Shown one piece after another: positions 54,759-61,449 of a DNA stretch of 61,449 nucleotides. The position numbers and the translations under genes are program-made. Below the pieces are notes generated by a model. It did no database searches. It saw only the letters and a list, made by a program, of their open reading frames with translations, and was not told the origin of the DNA. Position 1 is the first letter of the stretch; each line of letters opens with the position of its first letter. Source of the stretch: Streptomyces malachitofuscus (GTDB taxonomy: Bacteria; Actinomycetota; Actinomycetes; Streptomycetales; Streptomycetaceae); NCBI RefSeq assembly GCF_014650055.1, contig NZ_BMUF01000022.1, positions 1-61,449 of the forward strand. Direction: 5' to 3'.

Positions 54759-55505
54759 TCAGGCCGGGCGCGAGCGCAGACCCTCCAGCAGGATGTCCAG
54801 CAACCGCGCCGACGCCGCCGCCTGCTGCGCCGCATCCGGCAAGGACGGCGCCGCCGTGGCTATCACCAGCAGCACGTCCGACACGGACACGTCCGGCCGT
54901 AGCTCCCCCGCCGCCCGGGCCCGCTCCACCAGCTGCCCCACGACGTCCAGCAGCTGCGCGGCCCCCGCGTCGTCCTCCGCCGCGCTCACCGGCTGCTCCG
55001 GCACCAGCCGCAGCTCACCCGTCGTCTGCGTCCGCTGCAGCGGAAGCCGCGCGTGCTCCGGCAGGCCGCGCTCCTCGGCCACGCCCACCCGCAGCACCTG
55101 CGGCGGCAGCAGCCGGCCCGCTCCGGAGGCGACCGAGGTGCGCAGGAAGCGGGACAGCGCCGACCACGGCTCGTCCTCCTGGCCCAGCGCCGCGCGTGCC
55201 TGCTCGGTCAGCCGGGAGGTCTCCTCCTCGGCGATCCGCCGGACCAGGACGTCCTTGCTCGGGAAGCGCCGGTACACCGTGCCCACACCGACCCGTGCCC
55301 GGCGTGCCACGTCCTCCATCGGCGCGCCGTAGCCCAGCTCGCCGAACACCTCACGCGCCGCGCGCAGCACGTGCTCCAGATTGCGCTGGGCATCCACGCG
55401 CAGCGGCGTCGTGCGCGCGCCGTCCTCGCGCGTGCTGCCCGCGGGTGCGCTCAGCGTGCTGCCGGCCGCGACAGCGGAAGACCAATGAGAGTCCTGAACA
55501 TGCAT
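54759..55505 (-). CDS. atrA: AtrA, TetR-family global regulator
   Basis: 248-aa regulator. Low-complexity N-terminus (1-40), then TetR HTH RNLEHVLRAAREVFGELGYG...ARRARVGVGTVYRRFPSKDVLVRR, and a helical ligand domain. The HTH, the REDGARTTPLRVDAQ lead-in and the position beside a type II NADH dehydrogenase match AtrA of S. coelicolor, which activates actII-ORF4 and affects antibiotic synthesis and N-acetylglucosamine-linked genes. The ATG at 55505 has GGGGGA upstream. Divergent from ndh, with a dyad between them. Confidence 0.85.
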   Translation of the reverse strand: MHVQDSHWSSAVAAGSTLSAPAGSTREDGARTTPLRVDAQRNLEHVLRAAREVFGELGYGAPMEDVARRARVGVGTVYRRFPSKDVLVRRIAEEETSRLTEQARAALGQEDEPWSALSRFLRTSVASGAGRLLPPQVLRVGVAEERGLPEHARLPLQRTQTTGELRLVPEQPVSAAEDDAGAAQLLDVVGQLVERARAAGELRPDVSVSDVLLVIATAAPSLPDAAQQAAASARLLDILLEGLRSRPA

Positions 55506-55570
55506 ATGTATTCCCCCGGTAATGACGTCTCCCCCCGGAGACTTCTCCCCGCCATTGATGCCCGGGGTGT

Positions 55571-55595
55571 GGAACCGGCTCTGGTGGTCGGTTCC
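55571..55595. promoter_or_regulatory. Candidate TetR-type operator upstream of atrA
   Basis: GGAACCG - 11 nt - CGGTTCC, 66 bp upstream of the atrA start in the atrA-ndh region (55506-55846). A likely autoregulatory site. A possible ndh promoter, TTACAT-17-TATATA (55753-55781), lies further right. Confidence 0.5.
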
Positions 55596-55846
55596 GCCCG
55601 TCACGGATCCGGTGAGCCTGTCTCCTGCACCCCGTCGACACACGAACATAGTTGAGAGGGGGTCAATTCAGAAGGGGCAGGTTCCGCACGGAGCGCCCCT
55701 CGATCGGAGCACGAGTCGTATACGTCCTGAATGTACCCCGGGGTGGATGCGGTTACATGCCGGTTGACCTGCGCGTATATAGGTGACGTCGGAGAATCGG
55801 CCAACCCCGGGGACGGGGACGTCCGGTCACACAATTCGTCGAGGCT

Positions 55847-57259
55847 GTGGACAAACGCAAGCGGCGGGTGCGTCATGGGATGGTGAAGGAACGTGCGCGC
55901 ATTCTCGTTGTCGGCGGCGGCTACGTCGGGATGTACACGGCCCTGCGCCTCCAGCGGAAGCTGAAACGGGAACTCGGGCGGGGCGAGGCCGAGATCACGG
56001 TCGTCACCCCGGACCCGTACATGACGTACCAGCCCTTTCTGCCCGAAGCGGCCGCCGGTGCGATTTCTCCTCGCCATGTCGTCGTACCGCTGCGTCGTGT
56101 TCTCGACCGGTGCCGCATCATCATCGGCGAGGCCACCGGGATCGACCACGCGAAGCGCACCGCCACCATCAGCACCCTCGCCACCGAGGAGGAGGGGACG
56201 GGAGGGCGGCAGCTCGTCTACGACGAGCTGGTGCTCGCCCCCGGTTCCGTGTCGCGCACGCTGCCCGTTCCGGGGCTCGCGGAACACGCCATCGGCTTCA
56301 AGACCGTCGAAGAGGCCATCGGCCTGCGCAACCACGTGCTGGAGCAGATGGACATCGCCTCCTCCACGCGTGACCCCGGCCTTCGGGACGCCGCCCTGAC
56401 GTTCGTCTTCGTGGGCGGCGGCTATGCGGGGGTCGAGGCGCTCGGTGAGCTGGAGGACATGGCCCGCTACGCCGCGCGGTACTACCACAACATCCGGCCC
56501 GAGGACATGAAGTGGATCCTCGTCGAGGCGTCCGGGCGGATCCTGCCCGAGGTCGGGGAGGAGATGGGGCGGTACACCGTCACCGAACTGCGCCGGCGCA
56601 ACATCGACGTCCGCCTCGAGACACGACTGGAGTCCTGTGCCGACCGCGTCGCCGTCCTCAGTGACGGGTCACGCTTTCCCACGCGCACGGTCGTGTGGAC
56701 CGCCGGCGTCAAGCCGCATCCCGTCCTCGCCGCCACCGATCTGCCGCTGAACGGGCGAGGGCGGCTGAAGTGCACCGCCGAGCTGGCCGTGGCCGGGGCC
56801 GCGCACGCGTGGGCCGCCGGGGACGCAGCCGCCGTTCCCGACGTCACCGCGCGGGAGGAGGGGCGGGAGTGCGCTCCCAACGCGCAGCACGCTCTCCGCC
56901 AGGCGCGCGTCCTCGGGGACAACGTCGTCCACTCCCTGCGGGGCGAACCCCTGGAGACGTACGCCCACAAGTACGCCGGTTCCGTCGCCTCCCTGGGGCT
57001 GCACAAGGGCGTCGCCCAGGTGTACGGGCGCAAGCTCAAGGGCTACCCCGCCTGGCTCATGCACCGGACCTATCACCTCAGCCGGGTCCCGACCTTCAAC
57101 CGGAAGGCACGGGTGGCCGCCGAGTGGACCCTCGCGGGGCTGTTCAAACGGGAGATCGTCTCCCTGGGATCACTCGAACACCCCCGGGCGGAGTTCGAAC
57201 TGGCGGCCGGTGGAAAGCCTTCTCAAGACCCCCCGCGCAACCCGAAGGGGTCGTCCTGA
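55847..57259 (+). CDS. Type II NADH:quinone oxidoreductase (NDH-2)
   Basis: 470-aa peripheral membrane flavoprotein, non-proton-pumping entry of NADH electrons to menaquinone. FAD motif ILVVGGGYVGMYTA, second Rossmann motif FVFVGGGYAGVEAL for NADH, ATG-like TVVWTAGVKP, and AWAAGDAAAVPD near the second FAD contact. The C-terminal part with RTYHLSRVPTFNRKARVAAEW is an amphipathic membrane-association region. Start GTG at 55847, with an in-frame ATG at 55880 giving MVKERARILVV as alternative. Divergent from atrA. Confidence 0.9.
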   Translation: MDKRKRRVRHGMVKERARILVVGGGYVGMYTALRLQRKLKRELGRGEAEITVVTPDPYMTYQPFLPEAAAGAISPRHVVVPLRRVLDRCRIIIGEATGIDHAKRTATISTLATEEEGTGGRQLVYDELVLAPGSVSRTLPVPGLAEHAIGFKTVEEAIGLRNHVLEQMDIASSTRDPGLRDAALTFVFVGGGYAGVEALGELEDMARYAARYYHNIRPEDMKWILVEASGRILPEVGEEMGRYTVTELRRRNIDVRLETRLESCADRVAVLSDGSRFPTRTVVWTAGVKPHPVLAATDLPLNGRGRLKCTAELAVAGAAHAWAAGDAAAVPDVTAREEGRECAPNAQHALRQARVLGDNVVHSLRGEPLETYAHKYAGSVASLGLHKGVAQVYGRKLKGYPAWLMHRTYHLSRVPTFNRKARVAAEWTLAGLFKREIVSLGSLEHPRAEFELAAGGKPSQDPPRNPKGSS

Positions 57260-57432
57260 CCGGACGCAGGAACTCCAGCGGCAGGCCCGGCGTCTGACGG
57301 ATGTCGGCCCGGTCGGCACCCTGCCAGACTGGTCCACCACCGTGGGCGGGCCCCCGCCCACCCCGGTGCGGCCCCCGGGGCCCCGGCCGGTCCCGGTTTC
57401 CGGCCGCCGACAACTACACGAGGCAAGGATTC

Positions 57433-59106
57433 GTGAACTTCACGCGCTGGAGCGCCCGGCTCCCCGGAACGCAGCGCCGCGCCGCAGCGCGGACCGAGCA
57501 GACGGTCTCCCCGGACCGGCGGGGAGAGGGCTCCGTGCCCGCGGCCCGCGCCGAACAACTCACCGACGACGCCCGGCCCGTGCCCGCCGTCGACGAGCTC
57601 GGAGTGCGCGAGGTCCTGGACCGCGTCCCCTCCCTCGTCGCCCTGGTCCACGGCCCCGACCACCGCATCGCCTACGTCAACGACGCCTACACCGCGGCCT
57701 TCGGCATCCGTCCGCTCGGCGCCCCCGCGCGCGGAGCCCTCCCCGAACTCGACGAACTCGGCCTGCTGCCCCTGCTCGACCAGGTCCTGCGCAGCGGCAA
57801 GCCCCGCACGGTGAAGTCCCGCAAGGCCCCCGACGGCCGCTCCTACACCTTCACCTGCACCCCGGTCGCCGAGGGCGACGGCCGGGGGGTGCTCATCTTC
57901 GCCACCGACGTCACCGACCACGCCGAGGCCGCCGAACGCCTGCGCGCCAGCGAGCGCCGGCAGCGCGAGACCGCCGTCACCCTCCAGCGCTCCCTCCTGC
58001 CACAGGAGCTCGAGGAGCCCGACGACCTGCGCATCGCCGCCACCTACCACCCGGGCGGCACCGAGGCCGCCGTCGGCGGCGACTGGTACGACGTGATCAC
58101 CCTGGGCGGCGGCCGCACCGCCTTGGTCATCGGCGACGTCATGGGCCGAGGGGTGCGGGCGGCGGCGGTCATGGGACAGCTCCGTACGGCCGTACGGGCC
58201 TACGCGCGGCTCGACCTCCCGCCGCACGAAGTCCTCCAGCTCCTCGACGGCCTCGCCATGGAGATCGACGCCAACCAGATCGCCACCTGCACCTACGCCA
58301 TCCACGATCCCAACGAGGGCCGCCTGGTGTACGCCTCCGCCGGCCACCTGCCCATCCTGGTCCGCGACGAGAACGGCACGGTCCGGCGCGCCGACGAACC
58401 GACCGGCCCCCCGCTCGGCACCGGCGGCTGGATGCACGCGTCCGGCTCGGTCCCTCTCGGCCCCGGCTCCACCGCCGTCCTCTACACGGACGGCCTGGTC
58501 GAACGGCGGAACGAGGACCTGGACGAGGGCATCGCCGCCCTGGAGCGTGCCCTGGCCGGAGCCACCGGCAGCCCCCAGGTCGTCTGCGACCGGCTGGTCC
58601 GCTCGGCCGGTGTGACGCCGGACCACGACGACGACGTCGCCGTCCTGGTCCTCCAGCATCCCGCCCGGGGCGGAGCCGAGGGCGAGCTCTTCCGCAACGC
58701 CGCGCTGGAACTGCTCGGCGGAGTCGAAGCGGCGCCACGCGCGCGTGCCTTCGCCTCGGGCGTGCTGACCAGCTGGCGCTTCCCCGCCGAGCTGCACGAC
58801 CTGGGAGTGCTGGCGACCAGCGAACTCGTCGCCAACTCCCTGCAGCACGGCACGCCTCCCATGCGCCTGCGGCTGCGCCGCACCGACCGCCGGCTGATCA
58901 TCGAGGTCACCGACGGCGACGACCACCTGCCGAGGCGCCGCCGCGCGGAACCCGGGGACGAGTCCGGCCGGGGCATCGCGATCGTCGCCACGATCGCCTC
59001 CGGCTGGGGCAGCAGACGCACCCCGGGCGGCGGCAAGGCCGTCTGGTGCGAGTTCCTGCTGCCGAAGCCGTCGAAGACGCAGAGGGCCGTCGGCTCCGGC
59101 TCGTAG
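57433..59106 (+). CDS. SpoIIE-type PP2C phosphatase with PAS and anti-sigma kinase-like domain
   Basis: 557-aa signalling protein. PAS domain (about 50-165, VREVLDRVPSLVALVHGPDHRIAYVNDAYTAAF split into two conserved blocks), SpoIIE/PP2C domain (about 175-415) with metal Asp residues in GGDWYDVI, VIGDVMGRG and YTDGLVE, and a C-terminal HATPase_c/RsbW-like domain (about 430-550; ELVANSLQHG, GRGIAIVATIASGWG). It likely controls an anti-sigma/anti-anti-sigma switch. GTG at 57433 follows AAGGA; upstream extension is Pro/Gly noise. Follows ndh by 173 bp. Confidence 0.88.
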   Translation: MNFTRWSARLPGTQRRAAARTEQTVSPDRRGEGSVPAARAEQLTDDARPVPAVDELGVREVLDRVPSLVALVHGPDHRIAYVNDAYTAAFGIRPLGAPARGALPELDELGLLPLLDQVLRSGKPRTVKSRKAPDGRSYTFTCTPVAEGDGRGVLIFATDVTDHAEAAERLRASERRQRETAVTLQRSLLPQELEEPDDLRIAATYHPGGTEAAVGGDWYDVITLGGGRTALVIGDVMGRGVRAAAVMGQLRTAVRAYARLDLPPHEVLQLLDGLAMEIDANQIATCTYAIHDPNEGRLVYASAGHLPILVRDENGTVRRADEPTGPPLGTGGWMHASGSVPLGPGSTAVLYTDGLVERRNEDLDEGIAALERALAGATGSPQVVCDRLVRSAGVTPDHDDDVAVLVLQHPARGGAEGELFRNAALELLGGVEAAPRARAFASGVLTSWRFPAELHDLGVLATSELVANSLQHGTPPMRLRLRRTDRRLIIEVTDGDDHLPRRRRAEPGDESGRGIAIVATIASGWGSRRTPGGGKAVWCEFLLPKPSKTQRAVGSGS

Positions 59107-59128
59107 GACGTCACTGTGGCGCGCTGAC

Positions 59129-60415
59129 TCAGGCGTGCGCCGGAGCCTGCCCCGCCGCGGCGCCGCCCTGTGCCACCACACGACTGCGTGCCGCCGAGGG
59201 GTGGTTCTGCACGTCCGTGAGCTGCCTGCCCAGGCGCACGGCCAGCACGGTGATGCCGAGCGAGAACAGCAGGAAGACCACGATGTACGGCGCGTGCAGC
59301 GAGGCACCCAGCGGACCGCCCACCGCAGGGCCCACGGCCAGCGCGAGCTGCTTCACCAGGGCGAAGGCGGAGTTGTACTGTCCGGCCATTCCGGTCGGCG
59401 CGAGATCGGCCACCAGGGGCGCGAGCGTCGGCGACAGCATCGCCTCCCCGAGCCCGAACAACGCGTACGTCGAGACGAACGCGGCGGTCGCCATCTCCTG
59501 GCTCCCGTTCCCCAGCCCCGCGTATCCGGCCACAGCCCATGCCACGGCCCAGATCAGACCCACGGACGCGATCACGCGCGACCGCTTGCGCCGCTCCACG
59601 AACCGCAGCACCGCGAACTGCGCCACCACGATCATCAGCGTGTTCGCGGCGAGCGCCGTCCCCAGCGCGGAGGTCGAGATGCCGGCGGCCTCGACGCCGT
59701 ACGCGGCCAGCCCGGACTCGAACTGTCCGTAGCAGGCGAAGAAGAGCACGAAGCCCAGCACACAGAGCTGCACCATGGCCCGGTTGCCCAGCAGCTGCTT
59801 CCAGCCCGCCTTGGCCGACTGCTGCGGTGCGTCCGTGATGCGCGGCGAGTGCGGCATCCGCACGGTCGCCATCACCACGACCAGCAGCAGGAAGATCGCC
59901 GCCTCGAGGGAGAAGAGGAGGGTGAAGGAGCCGGCTTTCGTCGGGTCCACGAGGTGACCGCCGATGAGACCGCCGACGCCGAGCCCGAGGTTCTGCAGGA
60001 AGAACTGCATGGCGAACGCCCGGGACCGGGTTTCCATGGTGGAGCAGTCCACGATCATCGTCGCGAGCGCCGGCTGCATCACGGCCTGCCCGGCACCGAG
60101 CGCCGACGCCGACAGCAGCACCGCCGTCGCACCGTTCGACAGCCCCAGGCTCAGCGCGCCGACCGCGGCCGTGACAAGGGCGACGAGCAGCACCGGCAGC
60201 GGACCCCGTTGGACGATCGCCCGCCCGGCGAAGGGAAGCACGATCAGCGCGGCCACGGCGAAGACGGCGAGCACGAGACCCGCCGTCATGGCCCCCAGCC
60301 CTCGCACCTGCGCCACATAGACGTACAGATACGGGACCGTGAAGCCCAGCCCGAAAGCGCTGAGTGCGTTGCCCACGTGGATCCGGCGCATCGCTGCGCC
60401 CATCGCCCTGGTCAC
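59129..60415 (-). CDS. MFS transporter (drug exporter type)
   Basis: 428-aa protein with 12 predicted membrane helices. GPLPVLLVALVTAAVGALS and LGAGQAVMQPALATMIVDCS in the N-half, and a cytoplasmic loop near residue 195 (MPHSPRITDAPQQSAKAG) divides the halves. The GTG at 60415 has GAGAGG 5 nt upstream; a GTG at 60430 is possible. Divergent from a MarR regulator with a 95-bp AT-rich operator-bearing gap, the classical layout of a regulated efflux pump. Confidence 0.88.
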   Translation of the reverse strand: MTRAMGAAMRRIHVGNALSAFGLGFTVPYLYVYVAQVRGLGAMTAGLVLAVFAVAALIVLPFAGRAIVQRGPLPVLLVALVTAAVGALSLGLSNGATAVLLSASALGAGQAVMQPALATMIVDCSTMETRSRAFAMQFFLQNLGLGVGGLIGGHLVDPTKAGSFTLLFSLEAAIFLLLVVVMATVRMPHSPRITDAPQQSAKAGWKQLLGNRAMVQLCVLGFVLFFACYGQFESGLAAYGVEAAGISTSALGTALAANTLMIVVAQFAVLRFVERRKRSRVIASVGLIWAVAWAVAGYAGLGNGSQEMATAAFVSTYALFGLGEAMLSPTLAPLVADLAPTGMAGQYNSAFALVKQLALAVGPAVGGPLGASLHAPYIVVFLLFSLGITVLAVRLGRQLTDVQNHPSAARSRVVAQGGAAAGQAPAHA

Positions 60416-60433
60416 GTTCACCTCTCTCACTAG

Positions 60434-60471
60434 TTAGATGTGAAGACTTAGAAGCTAAAGTTCGACACTAA
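60434..60471. promoter_or_regulatory. Candidate MarR operator between MFS and marR genes
   Basis: TTAG (60434), TTAG-AAG-CTAA (60448-60458) and another CTAA (60468) form overlapping dyads in AT-rich DNA, as MarR proteins prefer. Lies between the two divergent start codons. Confidence 0.55.
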
Positions 60472-60513
60472 AGAGTACACAGAGAAGGACTTCAAGGCAA
60501 AGAAGAGTCATGC

Positions 60514-60519
60514 CATACT
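60514..60519 (+). promoter_or_regulatory. Candidate -10 box of the marR gene
   Basis: CATACT, 6 nt, then ATG at 60526; probably leaderless. Confidence 0.5.
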
Positions 60520-60525
60520 GCGGGC

Positions 60526-61074
60526 ATGGGCGACACCTCCGGCCTCGGCGAGCCGACACTCGAAGAGCAGATCGCCGCGTATCAGCGCGAGTTCCAGGAC
60601 CTCGACCCCCAGGTCGAGAAGATCGTCAACGCGCTGTCCCGGCTGAACCGCCGGATGAACGTCGCCTACGGCCGTCAGACCGCCGAGCTCGGCATCACCA
60701 ACGCCGACTGGGAGGTCCTCAAGGCCCTCGTCCTCTCCGGTGCCCCGTATCGCATGGGTCCCAGTGACCTCGCCAAGCGGCTGGGCCTCACCCCGGCCGC
60801 CATGACCCACCGGATCGACCGCATGGTCGCCGAGGGGCTGGTCACCCGGGAACGGGACGAGACCAACCGGGTCCGCGTGATCGTGGAGCTCACCCCGGCC
60901 GGCCGGGAGAAGTGGCAGGAGGCCATGCGCCTGGCCACCGTCTTCGAGGGGGACCTCCTCCAGGATCTCGACCCGGACGAAAGGGCGACCCTCGGCGAGG
61001 TCCTCACCCGGCTGCTGCGCCGGGTGGAGGACGCCCAGCCGGACGCCGGTGGACGCCTCACCGACCTGGACTGA
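60526..61074 (+). CDS. MarR-family transcriptional regulator
   Basis: 182-aa regulator. Winged HTH in the middle (about residues 60-135): TNADWEVLKALVLSG, GPSDLAKRLGLTPAAMTHRIDRMVAEGLV (recognition helix within) and wing RERDETNRVRVIVELT. Helices at both ends form the dimer. Likely represses the divergent MFS gene and itself, with relief by a drug ligand (inference from layout). Confidence 0.92.
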   Translation: MGDTSGLGEPTLEEQIAAYQREFQDLDPQVEKIVNALSRLNRRMNVAYGRQTAELGITNADWEVLKALVLSGAPYRMGPSDLAKRLGLTPAAMTHRIDRMVAEGLVTRERDETNRVRVIVELTPAGREKWQEAMRLATVFEGDLLQDLDPDERATLGEVLTRLLRRVEDAQPDAGGRLTDLD

Positions 61075-61103
61075 AAGATCTTGAAGAACTTCGGCGGGGA
61101 TGG

Positions 61104-61132
61104 TTGACAGTCGTCTTGCCGATCCGTAAAGT
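61104..61132 (+). promoter_or_regulatory. rRNA operon promoter, upstream copy
   Basis: TTGACA-17-TAAAGT, a near-consensus housekeeping promoter in the leader of a rRNA operon. Confidence 0.8.
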
Positions 61133-61265
61133 TCTTCGGGTTGCCACGGGGCCGTAACGGTTCTGCGGCAGCACCTCCCGCCGCGAACGCGGCACTCAAA
61201 ACCCCAGCACGACCTCCCAGTGGGAACGATTTCGGCATGCCCGAATTCGATTTCACAGCCCCGAT

Positions 61266-61294
61266 TTGGGAAACACGGAGAGAGCCGCTAAGGT
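61266..61294 (+). promoter_or_regulatory. rRNA operon promoter, middle copy
   Basis: TTGGGA-17-TAAGGT. Confidence 0.55.
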
Positions 61295-61299
61295 TTGAG

Positions 61300-61449
61300 A
61301 CGTCGGAACGGCCCAACGGCCGGGAAGGCAAACCCCGCTGACTGGGGGTCAGGTCGAGAAAAAGATCTGATAGAGTCGGAAACACTGAAGGGAAGCGCCC
61401 GGAGGAAAGCCCGAGAGGGTGAGTACGAAGGAAGCGTCCGTTCCTTGAG
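61300..61449 (+). other. rRNA operon leader (16S gene lies beyond the window)
   Basis: AACGGCCCAACGGCCGGGAA, GATCTGATAGAGTCGGAAAC and GAAGGAAGCGTCCGTTCC followed by TTGAG match Streptomyces pre-16S leader DNA as remembered, including the region before antitermination and processing signals. The gap 61075-61449 therefore belongs to an rrn operon reading rightward. Confidence 0.85.
61348..61376 (+). promoter_or_regulatory. rRNA operon promoter, downstream copy
   Basis: GTCAGG-17-TAGAGT within a sequence block conserved in Streptomyces rrn leaders. Confidence 0.55.

Overview
The window is high-GC actinobacterial DNA, and its gene order matches the chromosome core of Streptomyces as I remember it from S. 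coelicolor. The run is ffs-dnaX-purD, purC, lsrL, purSQL, purF-purM, vdh, bldC, hrpA, a DEAD-box helicase, an M23 peptidase, trmB, an NsdA-like regulator, atrA, then an rRNA operon leader. Third-position GC is extreme, GTG starts are common, and several genes seem to be transcribed from -10 boxes sitting 6-7 nt before the start codon, so they are probably leaderless. The species cannot be fixed from sequence reading alone, and family names come from recognition, not from a search.

1-4.3 kb: one end of a dispersed repeat, a CopC-CopD fusion for copper handling, and a convergent DUF2182/DUF1326 pair. 4.1-8.1 kb: tRNA-Ser, SRP RNA, dnaX and purD. 8.4-13 kb: an M48-like protein without its zinc motif, a dimethylformamidase-like protein, and purC. 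13-17.1 kb: an ABC exporter with a two-component system, enclosed by two tRNA-Gly(GCC) genes; an odd tRNA-Gly(TCC) follows. 17.2-25.8 kb: the Lsr2 paralogue lsrL, divergent from purSQL, then a mycothiol/SCP-type protein, a META lipoprotein, purF and purM. Together with purD and purC, six steps of IMP synthesis are encoded here.

25.9-35 kb: DUF3073, valine dehydrogenase, a conserved protein, the developmental regulator bldC with a structured leader, a DUF6274 protein, hrpA, and a tRNA cluster (Asp, then Phe-parS-Asp-Glu). The two tRNA-Asp genes are identical and flank hrpA; a ParB-binding parS site lies between tRNA-Phe and tRNA-Asp. 35-45 kb: membrane metallophosphoesterase, small zincin, Pro-rich lipoprotein, DEAD-box helicase with an RGG-like repeat tail, tRNA-Lys, a second two-component system, a RibD-like enzyme with reversed domain order, and initiator tRNA.

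45-54 kb: an M23 peptidase behind a c-di-AMP (ydaO/yuaA) riboswitch, a PrsW protease, trmB, lhgO, an NsdA-like regulator and a degenerate asparagine-synthetase-like protein. 54.3-61.4 kb: an inverted copy of the repeat seen at position 1, atrA divergent from a type II NADH dehydrogenase, a SpoIIE-type phosphatase, an MFS exporter divergent from its likely MarR repressor, and finally the promoters and leader of an rRNA operon whose 16S gene lies just outside the window.

Most of the window is conserved core. The points most worth checking are the non-canonical tRNA-Gly(TCC), the structured bldC leader, the tRNA-Asp duplications, the SGGPAS asparagine-synthetase-like protein, and the repeated leaderless promoter pattern.
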